In this document: piece after piece, positions 44,081 to 53,387 of the stretch
Position numbering within the stretch: position 1 is the stretch's first letter
Layout of the letters: every line of letters starts with the position of its first letter
DNA from: Uliginosibacterium sp. 31-16
Lineage (GTDB): Bacteria > Pseudomonadota > Gammaproteobacteria > Burkholderiales > Rhodocyclaceae
NCBI RefSeq assembly: GCF_030730865.1
Contig: NZ_JAVALZ010000001.1
Span: 992,001 to 1,056,000, forward strand
Length of the DNA stretch: 64,000 bases
Direction: 5' to 3'
Made by a program: the position numbers and the translations under genes
The notes under the pieces: generated by a model
What the model was told of the DNA's origin: nothing
Databases searched by the model: none
The model's input: the letters and a program-made list of their open reading frames with translations, nothing else

Positions 44081-45142
44081 CTAGAGCCCAACTCCCGGAT
44101 TGTGTGTCCCCAGTGTTTCCGGAGCCTGCATCAGGCTTTCAGCCAAGTTATGGGCTTCGGCAAGCGAGCGTAGGGTGTTGCTGCCAGCAGACGTTTTCAG
44201 GGACGCACAGCTCGATTCGCTGTCAAGCCGGCAACCGCTGCTGAGCGGGCAGGCAGCGAAGAGCTCGGCCACCCAGTCGGCAAATACGCGCACTTTCGGC
44301 GACAGATGGCGGTTGTGCTGATAAAGCACCGAAATCGGCATCGGGGCCGACTGCAGATGTGGCAGCACCTCAATCAGCTCGCCGCGTTGCAGTTCGTGAA
44401 AGACCATGAACCGCGCCGGCTGGATCAGGCCGAAGCCCTGCACCCCGCAAGCGACATAGGCGTCGCCATCATTGACGGAGACAACTCCCCGCATCTTGAT
44501 TTCGGTGGTTTCGCCATCGACCAAGAAATCCCAGTCGATGTTGCGACCGGTGCGGCTGGAGAAGTAATGCACCGCCTGGTGGTTTTCGAGCAGATCCTCG
44601 ATCGAGGTCGGAATGCCGTGGCGTTCGATATATGCCGGGGCGGCGCAGACCACGCTGCGGAAGGTACCGATACGCCGCGCGATCAGGGAAGAGTCGCGCA
44701 GTTCGCCGATGCGAATCACGCAATCCACTGCCTCGCGCACCATGTCGACCGGGCGGTCGGTCATGCCGATCACGATTTCTACATCAGGATAGCGCTGGTG
44801 AAACTCGCAGAGGTTGGGAATGAGCATCTTGCGTCCAATAACGGGTGGTACATCGATGCGCAGGCGGCCACGCGGGCCGCGCTCTGCGTCAATGAAGGAA
44901 GCTTCGGTGTCCTCCAGCTCGTCGAGGATGCGCACGCAGCGCTCGTAATACGCCGCTCCATCCGGAGTAAGGCTCAGGCGGCGCGTGGTGCGATTGAGCA
45001 GACGCACCTTGAGACGCTTTTCCAGACTCTGGATGGTCGTAGTGACGGTCGCACGAGGAAGACCGAGGCTGTCTGCCGCAGCACTGAAACTGTTGGCATC
45101 CACGACCCGGGTGAAGACCTGCATGGCTTGGAAGCGATCCAT
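44081..45142 (-). CDS. LysR-family regulator divergent from RND pump, with extra C-terminal tail
   Basis: 353 residues. The N-terminal HTH is MDRFQAMQVFTRVVDANSFS-AAADSLGLPRATV. The effector domain is of the CrgA-like group (GRLRIDVPPVIGRKMLIPNL, CVIRIGELRDSSLIARRIG) and ends normally near residue 300 (VRVFADWVAELFAACPLSSG). The last about 50 residues (CRLDSESSCASLKTSAGSNT to the end) look random and Ser/Leu-rich. This suggests the original stop was lost by mutation and translation now runs into spacer DNA. It probably controls the adjacent efflux operon, as MexT does for mexEF-oprN, although MexT belongs to a different LysR subgroup. Confidence 0.88.
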   Translation of the reverse strand: MDRFQAMQVFTRVVDANSFSAAADSLGLPRATVTTTIQSLEKRLKVRLLNRTTRRLSLTPDGAAYYERCVRILDELEDTEASFIDAERGPRGRLRIDVPPVIGRKMLIPNLCEFHQRYPDVEIVIGMTDRPVDMVREAVDCVIRIGELRDSSLIARRIGTFRSVVCAAPAYIERHGIPTSIEDLLENHQAVHYFSSRTGRNIDWDFLVDGETTEIKMRGVVSVNDGDAYVACGVQGFGLIQPARFMVFHELQRGELIEVLPHLQSAPMPISVLYQHNRHLSPKVRVFADWVAELFAACPLSSGCRLDSESSCASLKTSAGSNTLRSLAEAHNLAESLMQAPETLGTHNPGVGL

Positions 45143-45201
45143 TTCCTACTCCTGATAAAAACCCGAAGCCCCTGACAAGCCTTCAGGAAAAACGAATGAT
45201 T

Positions 45202-45218
45202 ATTCATTTTTAGCGAAT
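45202..45218. promoter_or_regulatory. Weak candidate LysR site in the pump promoter region
   Basis: ATTC-N9-GAAT within an AT-rich stretch (45195-45250) between the divergent LysR and adaptor genes. The arms are short and LysR dyads usually have T-N11-A spacing, so this is tentative. The AT-rich block is the likely promoter area. Confidence 0.3.
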
Positions 45219-45367
45219 AGTGTTGCCGTAATTTTAGTATTTATTCAAGCAATTTCCTGCTGCATCATTCACTCAGACCCTTGCCGCATCGCAGCAAGCG
45301 AGCACCGGACGGTCGATCCGTGCCGCTTTTTACACCCCCATATCCCAACAGTTTCAGGAGTTACCCC

Positions 45368-46561
45368 ATGCCATCCCCTTCTCGTTCACAACTTGCTCTG
45401 GCCTTGACCGTGGCTGGCATGATCGCCCTGGTCGCTGGTCTTGGCGCGTTTAGTATCACGCGGGCCGAAGCAGACGAACCGGCTGCGGCCCCATCCGCTA
45501 CGGCGGTCGAGGTAGCACGCGTCCCCAGCCGTAAGGTGCTCGACTGGCAGCGCTACTCGGGGCGCCTCGAAGCCGTGGAGCGGGTGGAAATCCGGCCGCA
45601 GGTGTCCGGCCAGATCACCCGGGTCCATTTTCAGGATGGCAGTCTGGTGAAGAAGGGCGATCTGCTCTTCACGATTGATCCGCGCCCCTTTCAGGCGACA
45701 CTCGACCAGGCCCACGCCAGTCTGGCCGCAGCCGAGGCACGCCACGCCTTTACCGCGGCCGAACTGGCACGCAGCGAGCGCCTGTTGGCTGACAACGCGA
45801 TTGCCCGGCGCGATCACGAGAGCCGTCAGAACGCCGCCCGCGAAGCCGATGCGAACCTGATGGCCGCCCGTGCGGCGGTCGAGGCTGCGAAGCTCAATCT
45901 CGCCTACTCGAGCATCGCGGCGCCAGTCTCTGGACGTGTCTCGCGCGCGGAAGTGACCGCCGGCAACGTGGTGGCGGCTGGCGCCGCTTCGCCAGCGCTG
46001 ACCTCTGTGGTGTCGGTCGCGAAGCTGTATGCCGCTTTCGATGTGGATGAACAGACCTATCTGCGCAGCATCGCCGCCAACCGCGGCGGCAAGGCCGCAC
46101 CGGTCTTCCTCGGGCTGGCCAGCGAAGACAGCTATCCGCGCCAGGGGCAGGTGAGTTCAGTGGATAACCGCATCGATGCGTCCTCCGGAACAATCCGCGT
46201 GCGTGCGGTTTTCGACAACCCCGATGGCATGTTGCTGCCGGGCCTCTATGCACGCATCCGTCTGGGCGGTACAGCTGAGCATGAAGCCGTGCTCGTTGAC
46301 GAGCGCGCGGTGTCGACCGATCAGGACAAGCGCTTCGTTCTGGTGCTCGACGACAGCAATCATGCGCAATACCGCGAGGTACGGATGGGCGCCGTGCAGG
46401 ACGGCCTGCGCGTGGTTGAGAGCGGCCTCAAGGCCGGCGAGCGCATCGTGGTCAACGGCCTGCAGCGCGTGCGTCCCGGTGCGCTGATCGCACCGACCGA
46501 GGTGCCGATGCAGGCGTCCGGCAGCGCCGCCCCGAAGCTCGCCAGCAACGCACGCGGCTGA
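45368..46561 (+). CDS. RND efflux periplasmic adaptor (MexE-like)
   Basis: 397 residues from the ATG at 45368, with CAGGAG upstream. N-terminal membrane anchor or signal (LALALTVAGMIALVAGLGAF), then membrane-fusion-protein modules: barrel/lipoyl halves (YSGRLEAVERVEIRPQVSGQ, VKKGDLLFTIDPRPF), alpha-hairpin (LARSERLLADNAIARRDHES) and the returning lipoyl (LAYSSIAAPVSGRVSRAEV). No lipobox Cys is seen, unlike AcrA. It links the inner-membrane pump to the outer-membrane channel. First gene of a three-gene efflux operon. Confidence 0.92.
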   Translation: MPSPSRSQLALALTVAGMIALVAGLGAFSITRAEADEPAAAPSATAVEVARVPSRKVLDWQRYSGRLEAVERVEIRPQVSGQITRVHFQDGSLVKKGDLLFTIDPRPFQATLDQAHASLAAAEARHAFTAAELARSERLLADNAIARRDHESRQNAAREADANLMAARAAVEAAKLNLAYSSIAAPVSGRVSRAEVTAGNVVAAGAASPALTSVVSVAKLYAAFDVDEQTYLRSIAANRGGKAAPVFLGLASEDSYPRQGQVSSVDNRIDASSGTIRVRAVFDNPDGMLLPGLYARIRLGGTAEHEAVLVDERAVSTDQDKRFVLVLDDSNHAQYREVRMGAVQDGLRVVESGLKAGERIVVNGLQRVRPGALIAPTEVPMQASGSAAPKLASNARG

Positions 46562-46600
46562 GCCATGCGGCGATAACAAAAAGATTCCAGGGAAGCTCCA

Positions 46601-49600
46601 ATGAATATTTCGAAGTTCTTCATCGACCGCCCGATTTTCGCGGGCGTACTGTCGGTGCTCATCCTGCTGGCCGGTGTGCTGGCGATGTTCAAGCTGCCGA
46701 TTTCTGAGTATCCGGAAGTGGTGCCGCCTTCGGTAGTGGTGCGCGCGCAGTACCCCGGCGCCAATCCGAAGGTGATCGCCGAAACCGTGGCCTCGCCGCT
46801 GGAGGAATCCATCAACGGCGTCGAGAACATGCTCTACATGCAGTCGCAAGCCAACAGCGACGGCAACCTCGCGGTGACGGTCTACTTCAATCTGGGCATG
46901 GACCCGGACAAGGCCCAGCAACTGGTGCAGAACCGCGTTTCGCAGGCCCTGCCGCGTCTGCCTGCCGACGTGCAGCGCCTGGGCGTGACGACAACCAAGA
47001 GCTCGCCCACGCTGACCATGGTGGTGCACCTGCTCTCGCCGGATGACCGTTATGACATGACCTATCTGCGCAACTACGCGCTCATCAACATCAAGGATCG
47101 CCTCGCGCGGATTCCCGGCGTAGGCGAGGTTGCGCTGTGGGGCGGCGGCAACTATTCCATGCGCATCTGGCTGGATCCAGGCAAGGTGGCACAGCGCGGC
47201 CTGACCGCGAGCGAGGTGATTGCAGCGATCCGCGAACAGAACGTGCAAGTGGCGGCAGGCGTGATCGGCGCATCGCCCAGCGCGCCGGACGTGCCGCTGC
47301 AGCTCTCGGTCAACGCCCAGGGGCGGCTGCAGACCGAGGAGCAGTTCGCCGATATCATCCTGAAGACTTCCGCCGACGGCGGGGTAACACGCTTGGCCGA
47401 TGTAGCCCGGGTGGAGCTTGCTGCTTCGGAATACGGCCTGCGCTCTTTGCTCGACAACAAGCCCGCAGTGGCGATGGCCATTCTGCAGTCGCCCGGCGCG
47501 AATGCGCTGGACGTGTCGGCGCGCGTGCGCGAAACGATGGCGGAATTGTCGAAGGAGTTTCCGGCTTCGGTCGAACACCGCATCGTGTATGACCCCACCC
47601 AGTTCGTGCGCGCCTCGATCAAGGCGGTAATCCATACCCTGCTCGAAGCTATCGCGCTGGTGGTGCTGGTGGTGATCGTGTTTCTGCAGACATGGCGGGC
47701 CTCGGTGATTCCGCTGCTGGCGGTGCCGATCTCCATCATCGGCACCTTCTCGCTACTGCTGGGCTTCGGTTACTCGATCAACGCACTGAGCCTGTTCGGC
47801 ATGGTACTGGCGATCGGTATCGTGGTCGATGACGCGATCGTGGTAGTGGAAAATGTCGAGCGCAACATCGAAGCCGGCCTTTCCCCGCGCGACGCGACCT
47901 ATCGCGCGATGCAGGAAGTCAGCGGGCCGATCATCGCGATCGCGCTGACCTTGGTGGCGGTGTTCGTGCCTCTGGCTTTCATGACCGGACTGACCGGGCA
48001 GTTCTACAAGCAGTTCGCGATGACCATCGCGATCTCCACCGTGATTTCGGCCTTCAATTCGCTGACGCTCTCGCCGGCACTGGCCGCCATCCTGCTCAAG
48101 GGGCATGATGCCGAGCCGGATTGGCTGACCCGAGTGATGAACCGAGTTTTCGGAGGATTCTTCCGCGCCTTCAACCGCTTCTTCGGCCGCGCCTCGGAGC
48201 GCTACTCGGCAGGCGTTGCCGAGGTCATCCGCCGCAAAGGTGCCAGCATGGGCGTGTATGCACTGTTGCTGGTCGCGACGGTTGGGATAGCCTGGATCGT
48301 GCCCGGCGGTTTCGTGCCAGGGCAGGACAAGCAGTATCTGGTGAGCTTTGCCCAACTGCCTAACGGCGCGTCGCTGGACCGCAGCGAGGCGGTGATCCGT
48401 CGCATGACCGACATCGCGCTGACCCAGCCCGGCGTCGAGAGTGCGGTGGCGTTCCCGGGGCTGTCGATCAACGGTTTCACCAACAGCTCAAGCGCCGGCA
48501 TCGTCTTCGTCACGCTCAAACCGCATGAGGAGCGCCGTGCACCAGAGCTGTCGGCCGGTGCGATTGCGGGCGCCCTGAACCAGAAACTCTCGGTCATCCA
48601 GGAGGCATTCGTGGCGGTATTCCCGCCACCGCCGGTGCTCGGTCTGGGCACTCTGGGCGGCTTCAAGATGCAACTGGAGGACCACGACGCGCTCGGCTAT
48701 GCCGAACTCGACCGCGCGACACAGGCCTTCCTCGCCGCCGCAGCAAAGACGCCCGAACTCGGTCCGTCCTTCTCCAGCTACCAGATCAACGTGCCGCAAC
48801 TCGATGTTGACCTCGACCGCGTAAAGGCGCGCCAGCTCGGTGTGCCGGTGACGGACGTGTTTGACACCATGCAGATCTATCTTGGCTCGCTGTATGTGAA
48901 CGACTTCAACCGCTTCGGCCGCGTGTATCAGGTGCGGGCCCAGGCCGATGCGCAGTTCCGCGCGCATCCGGAAGACATTCTTCAGCTCAAGACGCGCAAC
49001 CGTGATGGCGAGATGGTGCCGCTCTCGTCTCTGGTGCAGGTGAAGCCCGGATTCGGCCCCGAAATGGTGGTGCGCTACAACGGCTACACCGCGGCCGACA
49101 TCAACGGGGGCCCGGCGCCCGGCTATTCCTCGGACCAGGCCCAGAAGGCGGCCGAGCGCATTGCGGCGCAAACGCTGCCCAAGGGTATCCGCTTTGAATG
49201 GACCGACCTGACCTACCAGAAGATCATCGCCGGCAACGCGGGCATCTGGGTCTTCCCGATCAGCGTGCTGCTGGTCTTCCTGGTACTCGCCGCACAGTAC
49301 GAAAGCCTGACCCTGCCGCTGGCAGTGATCATGATCGTACCGATGAGCATCCTCGCGGCGCTTACCGGAGTCTGGCTCACGCATGGCGACAACAACATCT
49401 TCACCCAGATCGGGCTGATGGTGCTGGTGGGCTTGTCGGCGAAGAACGCGATCCTGATCGTCGAATTCGCCCGCGAGCTCGAGCTGCAAGGCTCCACGCC
49501 GCTGCAAGCCGCGATCGACGCGAGCCGCCTGCGGCTGCGCCCGATCCTGATGACTTCGATCGCCTTCATCATGGGCGTGGTGCCGCTGCTGACCTCCTTC

Positions 49601-49789
49601 GGTCCGGGCGCCGAAATGCGCCATGCAATGGGTGTTGCAGTGTTCTTCGGCATGATCGGCGTGACCTTCTTCGGCCTCTTCCTTACGCCGGTCTTCTACG
49701 TCCTGCTCCGCACCCTCAACCGTCGCCATGCACTGCACTCGGCGAGTCACCACGAAGCACCGCTCACGCCGGCGCATACCGAGCGCTAA
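46601..49789 (+). CDS. RND efflux permease (MexF-like, HAE1 family)
   Basis: 1062 residues, normal for hydrophobe/amphiphile RND pumps. It starts MNISKFFIDRPIFAGVLSVL, has two periplasmic loops and 12 membrane helices. The proton-relay Asp pair is in LAIGIVVDDAIVVVENVERN. Sequence is closest by eye to MexF (PISEYPEVVPPSVVVRAQYP, LFLQTWRASVIPL-like FLQTWRASVIPLLAVPIS, TGLTGQFYKQFAMTIAISTV). MexF exports chloramphenicol, quinolones, trimethoprim and electrophilic metabolites in Pseudomonas. Specificity here is inferred. Confidence 0.94.
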   Translation: MNISKFFIDRPIFAGVLSVLILLAGVLAMFKLPISEYPEVVPPSVVVRAQYPGANPKVIAETVASPLEESINGVENMLYMQSQANSDGNLAVTVYFNLGMDPDKAQQLVQNRVSQALPRLPADVQRLGVTTTKSSPTLTMVVHLLSPDDRYDMTYLRNYALINIKDRLARIPGVGEVALWGGGNYSMRIWLDPGKVAQRGLTASEVIAAIREQNVQVAAGVIGASPSAPDVPLQLSVNAQGRLQTEEQFADIILKTSADGGVTRLADVARVELAASEYGLRSLLDNKPAVAMAILQSPGANALDVSARVRETMAELSKEFPASVEHRIVYDPTQFVRASIKAVIHTLLEAIALVVLVVIVFLQTWRASVIPLLAVPISIIGTFSLLLGFGYSINALSLFGMVLAIGIVVDDAIVVVENVERNIEAGLSPRDATYRAMQEVSGPIIAIALTLVAVFVPLAFMTGLTGQFYKQFAMTIAISTVISAFNSLTLSPALAAILLKGHDAEPDWLTRVMNRVFGGFFRAFNRFFGRASERYSAGVAEVIRRKGASMGVYALLLVATVGIAWIVPGGFVPGQDKQYLVSFAQLPNGASLDRSEAVIRRMTDIALTQPGVESAVAFPGLSINGFTNSSSAGIVFVTLKPHEERRAPELSAGAIAGALNQKLSVIQEAFVAVFPPPPVLGLGTLGGFKMQLEDHDALGYAELDRATQAFLAAAAKTPELGPSFSSYQINVPQLDVDLDRVKARQLGVPVTDVFDTMQIYLGSLYVNDFNRFGRVYQVRAQADAQFRAHPEDILQLKTRNRDGEMVPLSSLVQVKPGFGPEMVVRYNGYTAADINGGPAPGYSSDQAQKAAERIAAQTLPKGIRFEWTDLTYQKIIAGNAGIWVFPISVLLVFLVLAAQYESLTLPLAVIMIVPMSILAALTGVWLTHGDNNIFTQIGLMVLVGLSAKNAILIVEFARELELQGSTPLQAAIDASRLRLRPILMTSIAFIMGVVPLLTSFGPGAEMRHAMGVAVFFGMIGVTFFGLFLTPVFYVLLRTLNRRHALHSASHHEAPLTPAHTER

Positions 49790-49803
49790 GCAGGAGAGTG
49801 AAA

Positions 49804-51270
49804 ATGAATAAAACATATGCCGGTCGTGCGACCGGGCTGCTGGCTACACTGCTGATCCTCGCGGGCTGCTCGCTGGCGCCGCATTACGAAGTTCCCGACA
49901 TGCAGCTGCCGGCGGAATGGAAGGAAGCACCGGTCACCGGCGCTGACAGCGCTTGGAAGACTGCCGAGCCCGCCGAAACTGCGGCGCGCGGTGAGTGGTG
50001 GAAGGTCTTTGGTGACAGCCGTCTGGACGCGCTTGAAGCCGAGGCGATGATGGCAAACCAGAACCTGCGCGCCGCTGCCGCCCGTCTGCAGCAGTCACGC
50101 AGTCTGCTCAGCACGGCCAAGGCCGACAGGATGCCGCAGGTCAATGCAGGCTTCGGCCCCACCCGCCAGCGCCCTTCACCAGTCTCACAAGGCCTGCCGT
50201 CGGATGCCGACACCGGCTTCAGCACGCTCTGGCGTGCGCAGGGCACGGTGTCGTACGAAGCGGATCTATTCGGCCGCGTTGCCGCCAACGTAGAGGCTGC
50301 AAGGGCCGATGCCGCGCAGAACGAGGCACTTTTCCGCTCGCTGCAACTCGCTCTGCAGGCCGACGTGGCCAACGCCTGGTTCCAGCTGCGCGAGCTGGAT
50401 GCCGAGCAGGCACTCTTTGCCCGCACGCTCGAACTACGCGGCCAGAGCCTGAAGCTCGCACAGCAACGATTCGCGGCGGGGGATGTGAGCGAACTCGATC
50501 TTGCCCGAGCGCAGACCGAGCATGCGGTGGCGCAATCGCAGGCGCAGGGTGTCACCCTGCAGCGCGCGACCACCGAGCATGCGATCGCGCTGCTGCTGGG
50601 CAAGACGCCGGCCGAACTGGATCTGCCTGCACAACCGCTCGAGCGCATGAGCCTGCGCCTACCCGCCGGCCTGCCTTCCAGCCTGCTCGAACGGCGGCCC
50701 GACATCGCGGCAGCCGAGCGTGCCATGGCCGCCGCAAACGCACGCATCGGCGTGGCGCGCTCGGCCTTCTTCCCGAGTCTCGTGATCACCGGCAATGCGG
50801 GTTACGAGTCGGCCGGATTGGGCGATCTCTTCAACTGGACCAGTCGCAGCTTCCTGCTAGGACCTCTGGCCGGCACCATGCTGAACCTGCCGATTTTTGA
50901 CGGTGGCCGACGCAGTGCCGCGCTGGACCGCGCCTGGGCTACGCATGAAGAACAGGTCGCGAACTACCGGCAGAGCGTGCTGAACGCTTTCCGCGAGGTG
51001 GAGGACGGGCTGGCCGGCCTGCGCCTGATCGACTCGCGCATCCAGGCGCAGGACGAAGCGGTGCGCGCCTCCCGGCGGGCGCTGACGCTCGCCCACACGC
51101 AGTATCGCGAAGGCTACACCAGCTCGCTGGAAGCGCTGGATGCCGATCGCAGCCTGCTAGAGCAACAGCGCCTTGCCGTACAACTCGATGGTGCGAGGGT
51201 GCGCACTGCTGTGAATCTCATCCGGGCGCTAGGTGGCGGGTGGCAAGGAGAGAAAGATAGCAAGGGCTAA
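49804..51270 (+). CDS. Outer-membrane efflux lipoprotein (OprN/NodT family)
   Basis: 488 residues from the ATG at 49804, 14 bp after the permease stop, with CAGGAG upstream. Lipobox LAGC (Cys22) in LLATLLILAGCSLAPHYEVP. Two repeats of the TolC-like fold follow (WWKVFGDSRLDALEAEAM, LRAAAARLQQSRSLL, QRFAAGDVSELDLARAQTE; second half FREVEDGLAGLRLIDSRIQA, YREGYTSSLEALDADRSL). Completes the tripartite pump. The unrelated open frame reading through the upstream gene in this phase is not part of the protein. Confidence 0.93.
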   Translation: MNKTYAGRATGLLATLLILAGCSLAPHYEVPDMQLPAEWKEAPVTGADSAWKTAEPAETAARGEWWKVFGDSRLDALEAEAMMANQNLRAAAARLQQSRSLLSTAKADRMPQVNAGFGPTRQRPSPVSQGLPSDADTGFSTLWRAQGTVSYEADLFGRVAANVEAARADAAQNEALFRSLQLALQADVANAWFQLRELDAEQALFARTLELRGQSLKLAQQRFAAGDVSELDLARAQTEHAVAQSQAQGVTLQRATTEHAIALLLGKTPAELDLPAQPLERMSLRLPAGLPSSLLERRPDIAAAERAMAAANARIGVARSAFFPSLVITGNAGYESAGLGDLFNWTSRSFLLGPLAGTMLNLPIFDGGRRSAALDRAWATHEEQVANYRQSVLNAFREVEDGLAGLRLIDSRIQAQDEAVRASRRALTLAHTQYREGYTSSLEALDADRSLLEQQRLAVQLDGARVRTAVNLIRALGGGWQGEKDSKG

Positions 51271-51391
51271 GTCGCAAAGTCTCGAATGGAGCGTCATGCA
51301 GCAATCGGGACCCGACGAAGTAAGTGCTCATGCGCGCTCAATCTGAGCAATGAACGAGAACTTCATCAATACTCAATCAGGAATATTTGCC

Positions 51392-51889
51392 ATGTACGCG
51401 CAGATCACGCAATTCAAGAAAATGCTACACACCCTTTCCCGTCTTCTGGATAAAGCGCAACAGCACGCTGAGGCGAACAACTTTGAGCCAGAGGTTCTAC
51501 TGAACTCGCGCCTGTCGCCAGATATGTTGCCACTTACGAACCAGGTTCAGATGGCGTGCGATACAGCAGTGCTGGCCGCCGCGGTCTTGACCGGTGAAAA
51601 GGTTCCGGGTTTTGAAAATACGGAGAAAACCATCCCGGAACTCAAGGCTCGTATTGAAAAGACGATCGGCTATGTCGCGTCGATGAAAGAAAGCGACTTC
51701 GCCGGCTGGGAAGAAAGAATCGTTGCACCCGAGGGCTGGGCCGGCGCCTTTTTTGGAAAGGATTATTTCTACCAGCACGCGGTCCCGAACTTCTACTTTC
51801 ATGTGGTGACGGCATACGCAATCCTTCGCCACAAAGATGTTCGGATCGGGAAAATGGACTATATCGGACAGCTGCCTTTCCTGAGATAA
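51392..51889 (+). CDS. DUF1993-family protein (DinB-like four-helix bundle)
   Basis: 165 residues from the ATG at 51392 (MYAQITQFKKMLHTLSRLLD), AGGAA upstream. Matches DUF1993 proteins: LNSRLSPDMLPLTNQVQMAC, ARIEKTIGYVASMKESDF, FFGKDYFYQHAVPNFYFHVV-TAYAILRHKDV, GKMDYIGQLP. The family is predicted to adopt a DinB-type bundle; no activity is established. Codon choice is visibly less GC-biased than in the pump genes, suggesting a later acquisition. It is 121 bp after the pump operon. Confidence 0.82.
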   Translation: MYAQITQFKKMLHTLSRLLDKAQQHAEANNFEPEVLLNSRLSPDMLPLTNQVQMACDTAVLAAAVLTGEKVPGFENTEKTIPELKARIEKTIGYVASMKESDFAGWEERIVAPEGWAGAFFGKDYFYQHAVPNFYFHVVTAYAILRHKDVRIGKMDYIGQLPFLR

Positions 51890-52038
51890 GGGCCCAAAAC
51901 CAAGTCTTGGTGCGTACTTCTCATGATCATTTTTAACGTGTCGTCTAAGGCAATTCGACTCTGGAGTTTTTGCCAGGACGACAACCCGGTGGATGTCTGC
52001 ATCCGGGTATCCACTTTATTTGGTAAAGGATTTCGACG

Positions 52039-53049
52039 ATGAAGGCAGTTCGGTGGACATCTGAGCGCAAGCCGGGTTTGGCTTTGCATGATGAAGCGGT
52101 GCCAAGTCCTGGCCCCCATGAGGTTGTGGTGAAAGTCCATGCCGCGTCGCTGAACTTCCGCGACCAGGCGATTCTTGATGACGCCTACGGCGCTCCGACG
52201 AAGCCGAATGGTGTTCCCTTGTCGGACGGGGCCGGCGAAGTGGTGGCCGTCGGTCGCGCGGTCACACGCGCGAAGGTCGGTGACCGTGTGACCGCGTCCT
52301 GCTGCCAGCACTGGATTGCCGGTTCTGCGCGTCCGGAGTATCAGGCTGACAGCCTCGGAATCATGACGGACGGATGGCTTGCCGAGAACATTCTGTTGCA
52401 CGAGAACGCCATCGTCCACCTGCCGGACTATATCTCCTACGCAGAGGCTGCATCGCTACCTTGCGCAGCTGTCACGGCTTGGACGGGTCTGAATCTTTCA
52501 TCGCCTCTTCAGGCAGGTGAGACAGTATTGGTGCAGGGTACCGGCGGTGTGGCGCTGTTCTCGCTCCAGATCGCGAAGATGTTCGGCGCGAAAGTTCTCG
52601 CCATCACCTCGTCCGATGCGAAGGCCGAGCGGCTCAAGGCGCTGGGGGCCGCAGCCGTCGTCAACTACCGATCGCATCCTGACTGGGACACGGAAATCCT
52701 CGCCCTGACGGATGGACGAGGTGTCGACAAGACCATAGACATCGCTGGGGAAAAGACGATCGTGCAGTCGGCGGCTGCAACTCGGAACGGGGGCGACATC
52801 TCGATCGTCGGGTTCACCAGTGGCTTCGGTGGCGGGCTGCCGCCGATCAACATCCTCGCAAAGTCGCTCCACGTCGCTGGCACGGCAATCGGGTCCCGAG
52901 CAACCTTCGAGGCATTGTTGCGAGCCATGGCCTTGCACGAGGTGCGTCCTGTCCTTGATCAAGTCTTCCCGTTTGCCGACTACCAAGCTGCCTATCAGCG
53001 CCTTAAAAGCGGAGAACACGTCGGCAAGGTAGTGATCGATCTCACTTGA
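52039..53049 (+). CDS. NAD(P)-dependent alcohol dehydrogenase / quinone oxidoreductase-like MDR
   Basis: 336 residues, with AAAGGA upstream. GroES-like N-terminal half (VVVKVHAASLNFRDQAILDD, PLSDGAGEVVAVGRAVTRAK-VGDRV), then a Rossmann half (GETVLVQGTGGVALFSLQIA-KMFGAKVLAI). The catalytic-zinc Cys of classical ADHs is replaced (SLNFRDQ instead of C-x-TD) and there is no four-Cys structural zinc lobe. It is therefore a zinc-free quinone/enoyl reductase-like MDR. Codon use resembles the preceding DUF1993 gene. Could detoxify electrophiles together with the pump, which is inference from position only. Confidence 0.88.
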   Translation: MKAVRWTSERKPGLALHDEAVPSPGPHEVVVKVHAASLNFRDQAILDDAYGAPTKPNGVPLSDGAGEVVAVGRAVTRAKVGDRVTASCCQHWIAGSARPEYQADSLGIMTDGWLAENILLHENAIVHLPDYISYAEAASLPCAAVTAWTGLNLSSPLQAGETVLVQGTGGVALFSLQIAKMFGAKVLAITSSDAKAERLKALGAAAVVNYRSHPDWDTEILALTDGRGVDKTIDIAGEKTIVQSAAATRNGGDISIVGFTSGFGGGLPPINILAKSLHVAGTAIGSRATFEALLRAMALHEVRPVLDQVFPFADYQAAYQRLKSGEHVGKVVIDLT

Positions 53050-53387
53050 TGACGCGCCTTTAGGCCGCCATTTCGAACGAGCGTCCCCAATCGAGGACAA
53101 TTATCGTCTGGGCGTTCGGCGTAAGTGGCGATGAAGTGGCCAAAAGCTGCAATTCGAGGCCGCCAGAGGTTGAACGGCAGCTTACTGGCGGATAACTGCC
53201 CGACTCAGAATGACTGGCCAATGACCGGATTGGCCGAGATCCTGTCATTGGCTGACGCGGGCAAATGACCACTTTGTTTCAAAAACCGCCCGCCCGATAA
53301 TTGAAGCTCCGTGGCTGCGGCAAACCGGTTTCCAAGGCTCGCGGCCATCAACATTCCGCCCACTCCCCCACATCGGAGCGCCGCCCT
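53050..53387. other. Non-coding spacer with small dyads
   Basis: No convincing gene. Contains overlapping inverted repeats near 53210-53255 (GGCCAAT-N6-ATTGGCC, and CCAATGAC with GTCATTGG further right) and a GGCAG/CTGCC pair upstream. Looks like decayed or repeat-derived sequence upstream of hemF. Confidence 0.45.

Noticed and set aside
43851-44091. Overlapping short frames on both strands between the DUF2782 and LysR genes
   Set aside because: No start signals, no homology recognised, and the terminator at 43819-43852 plus composition suggest spacer DNA.
49198-49803. N-terminal extension of the outer-membrane efflux protein frame
   Set aside because: It overlaps the permease gene in another frame; the lipoprotein signal peptide begins at 49804 behind a good ribosome site.
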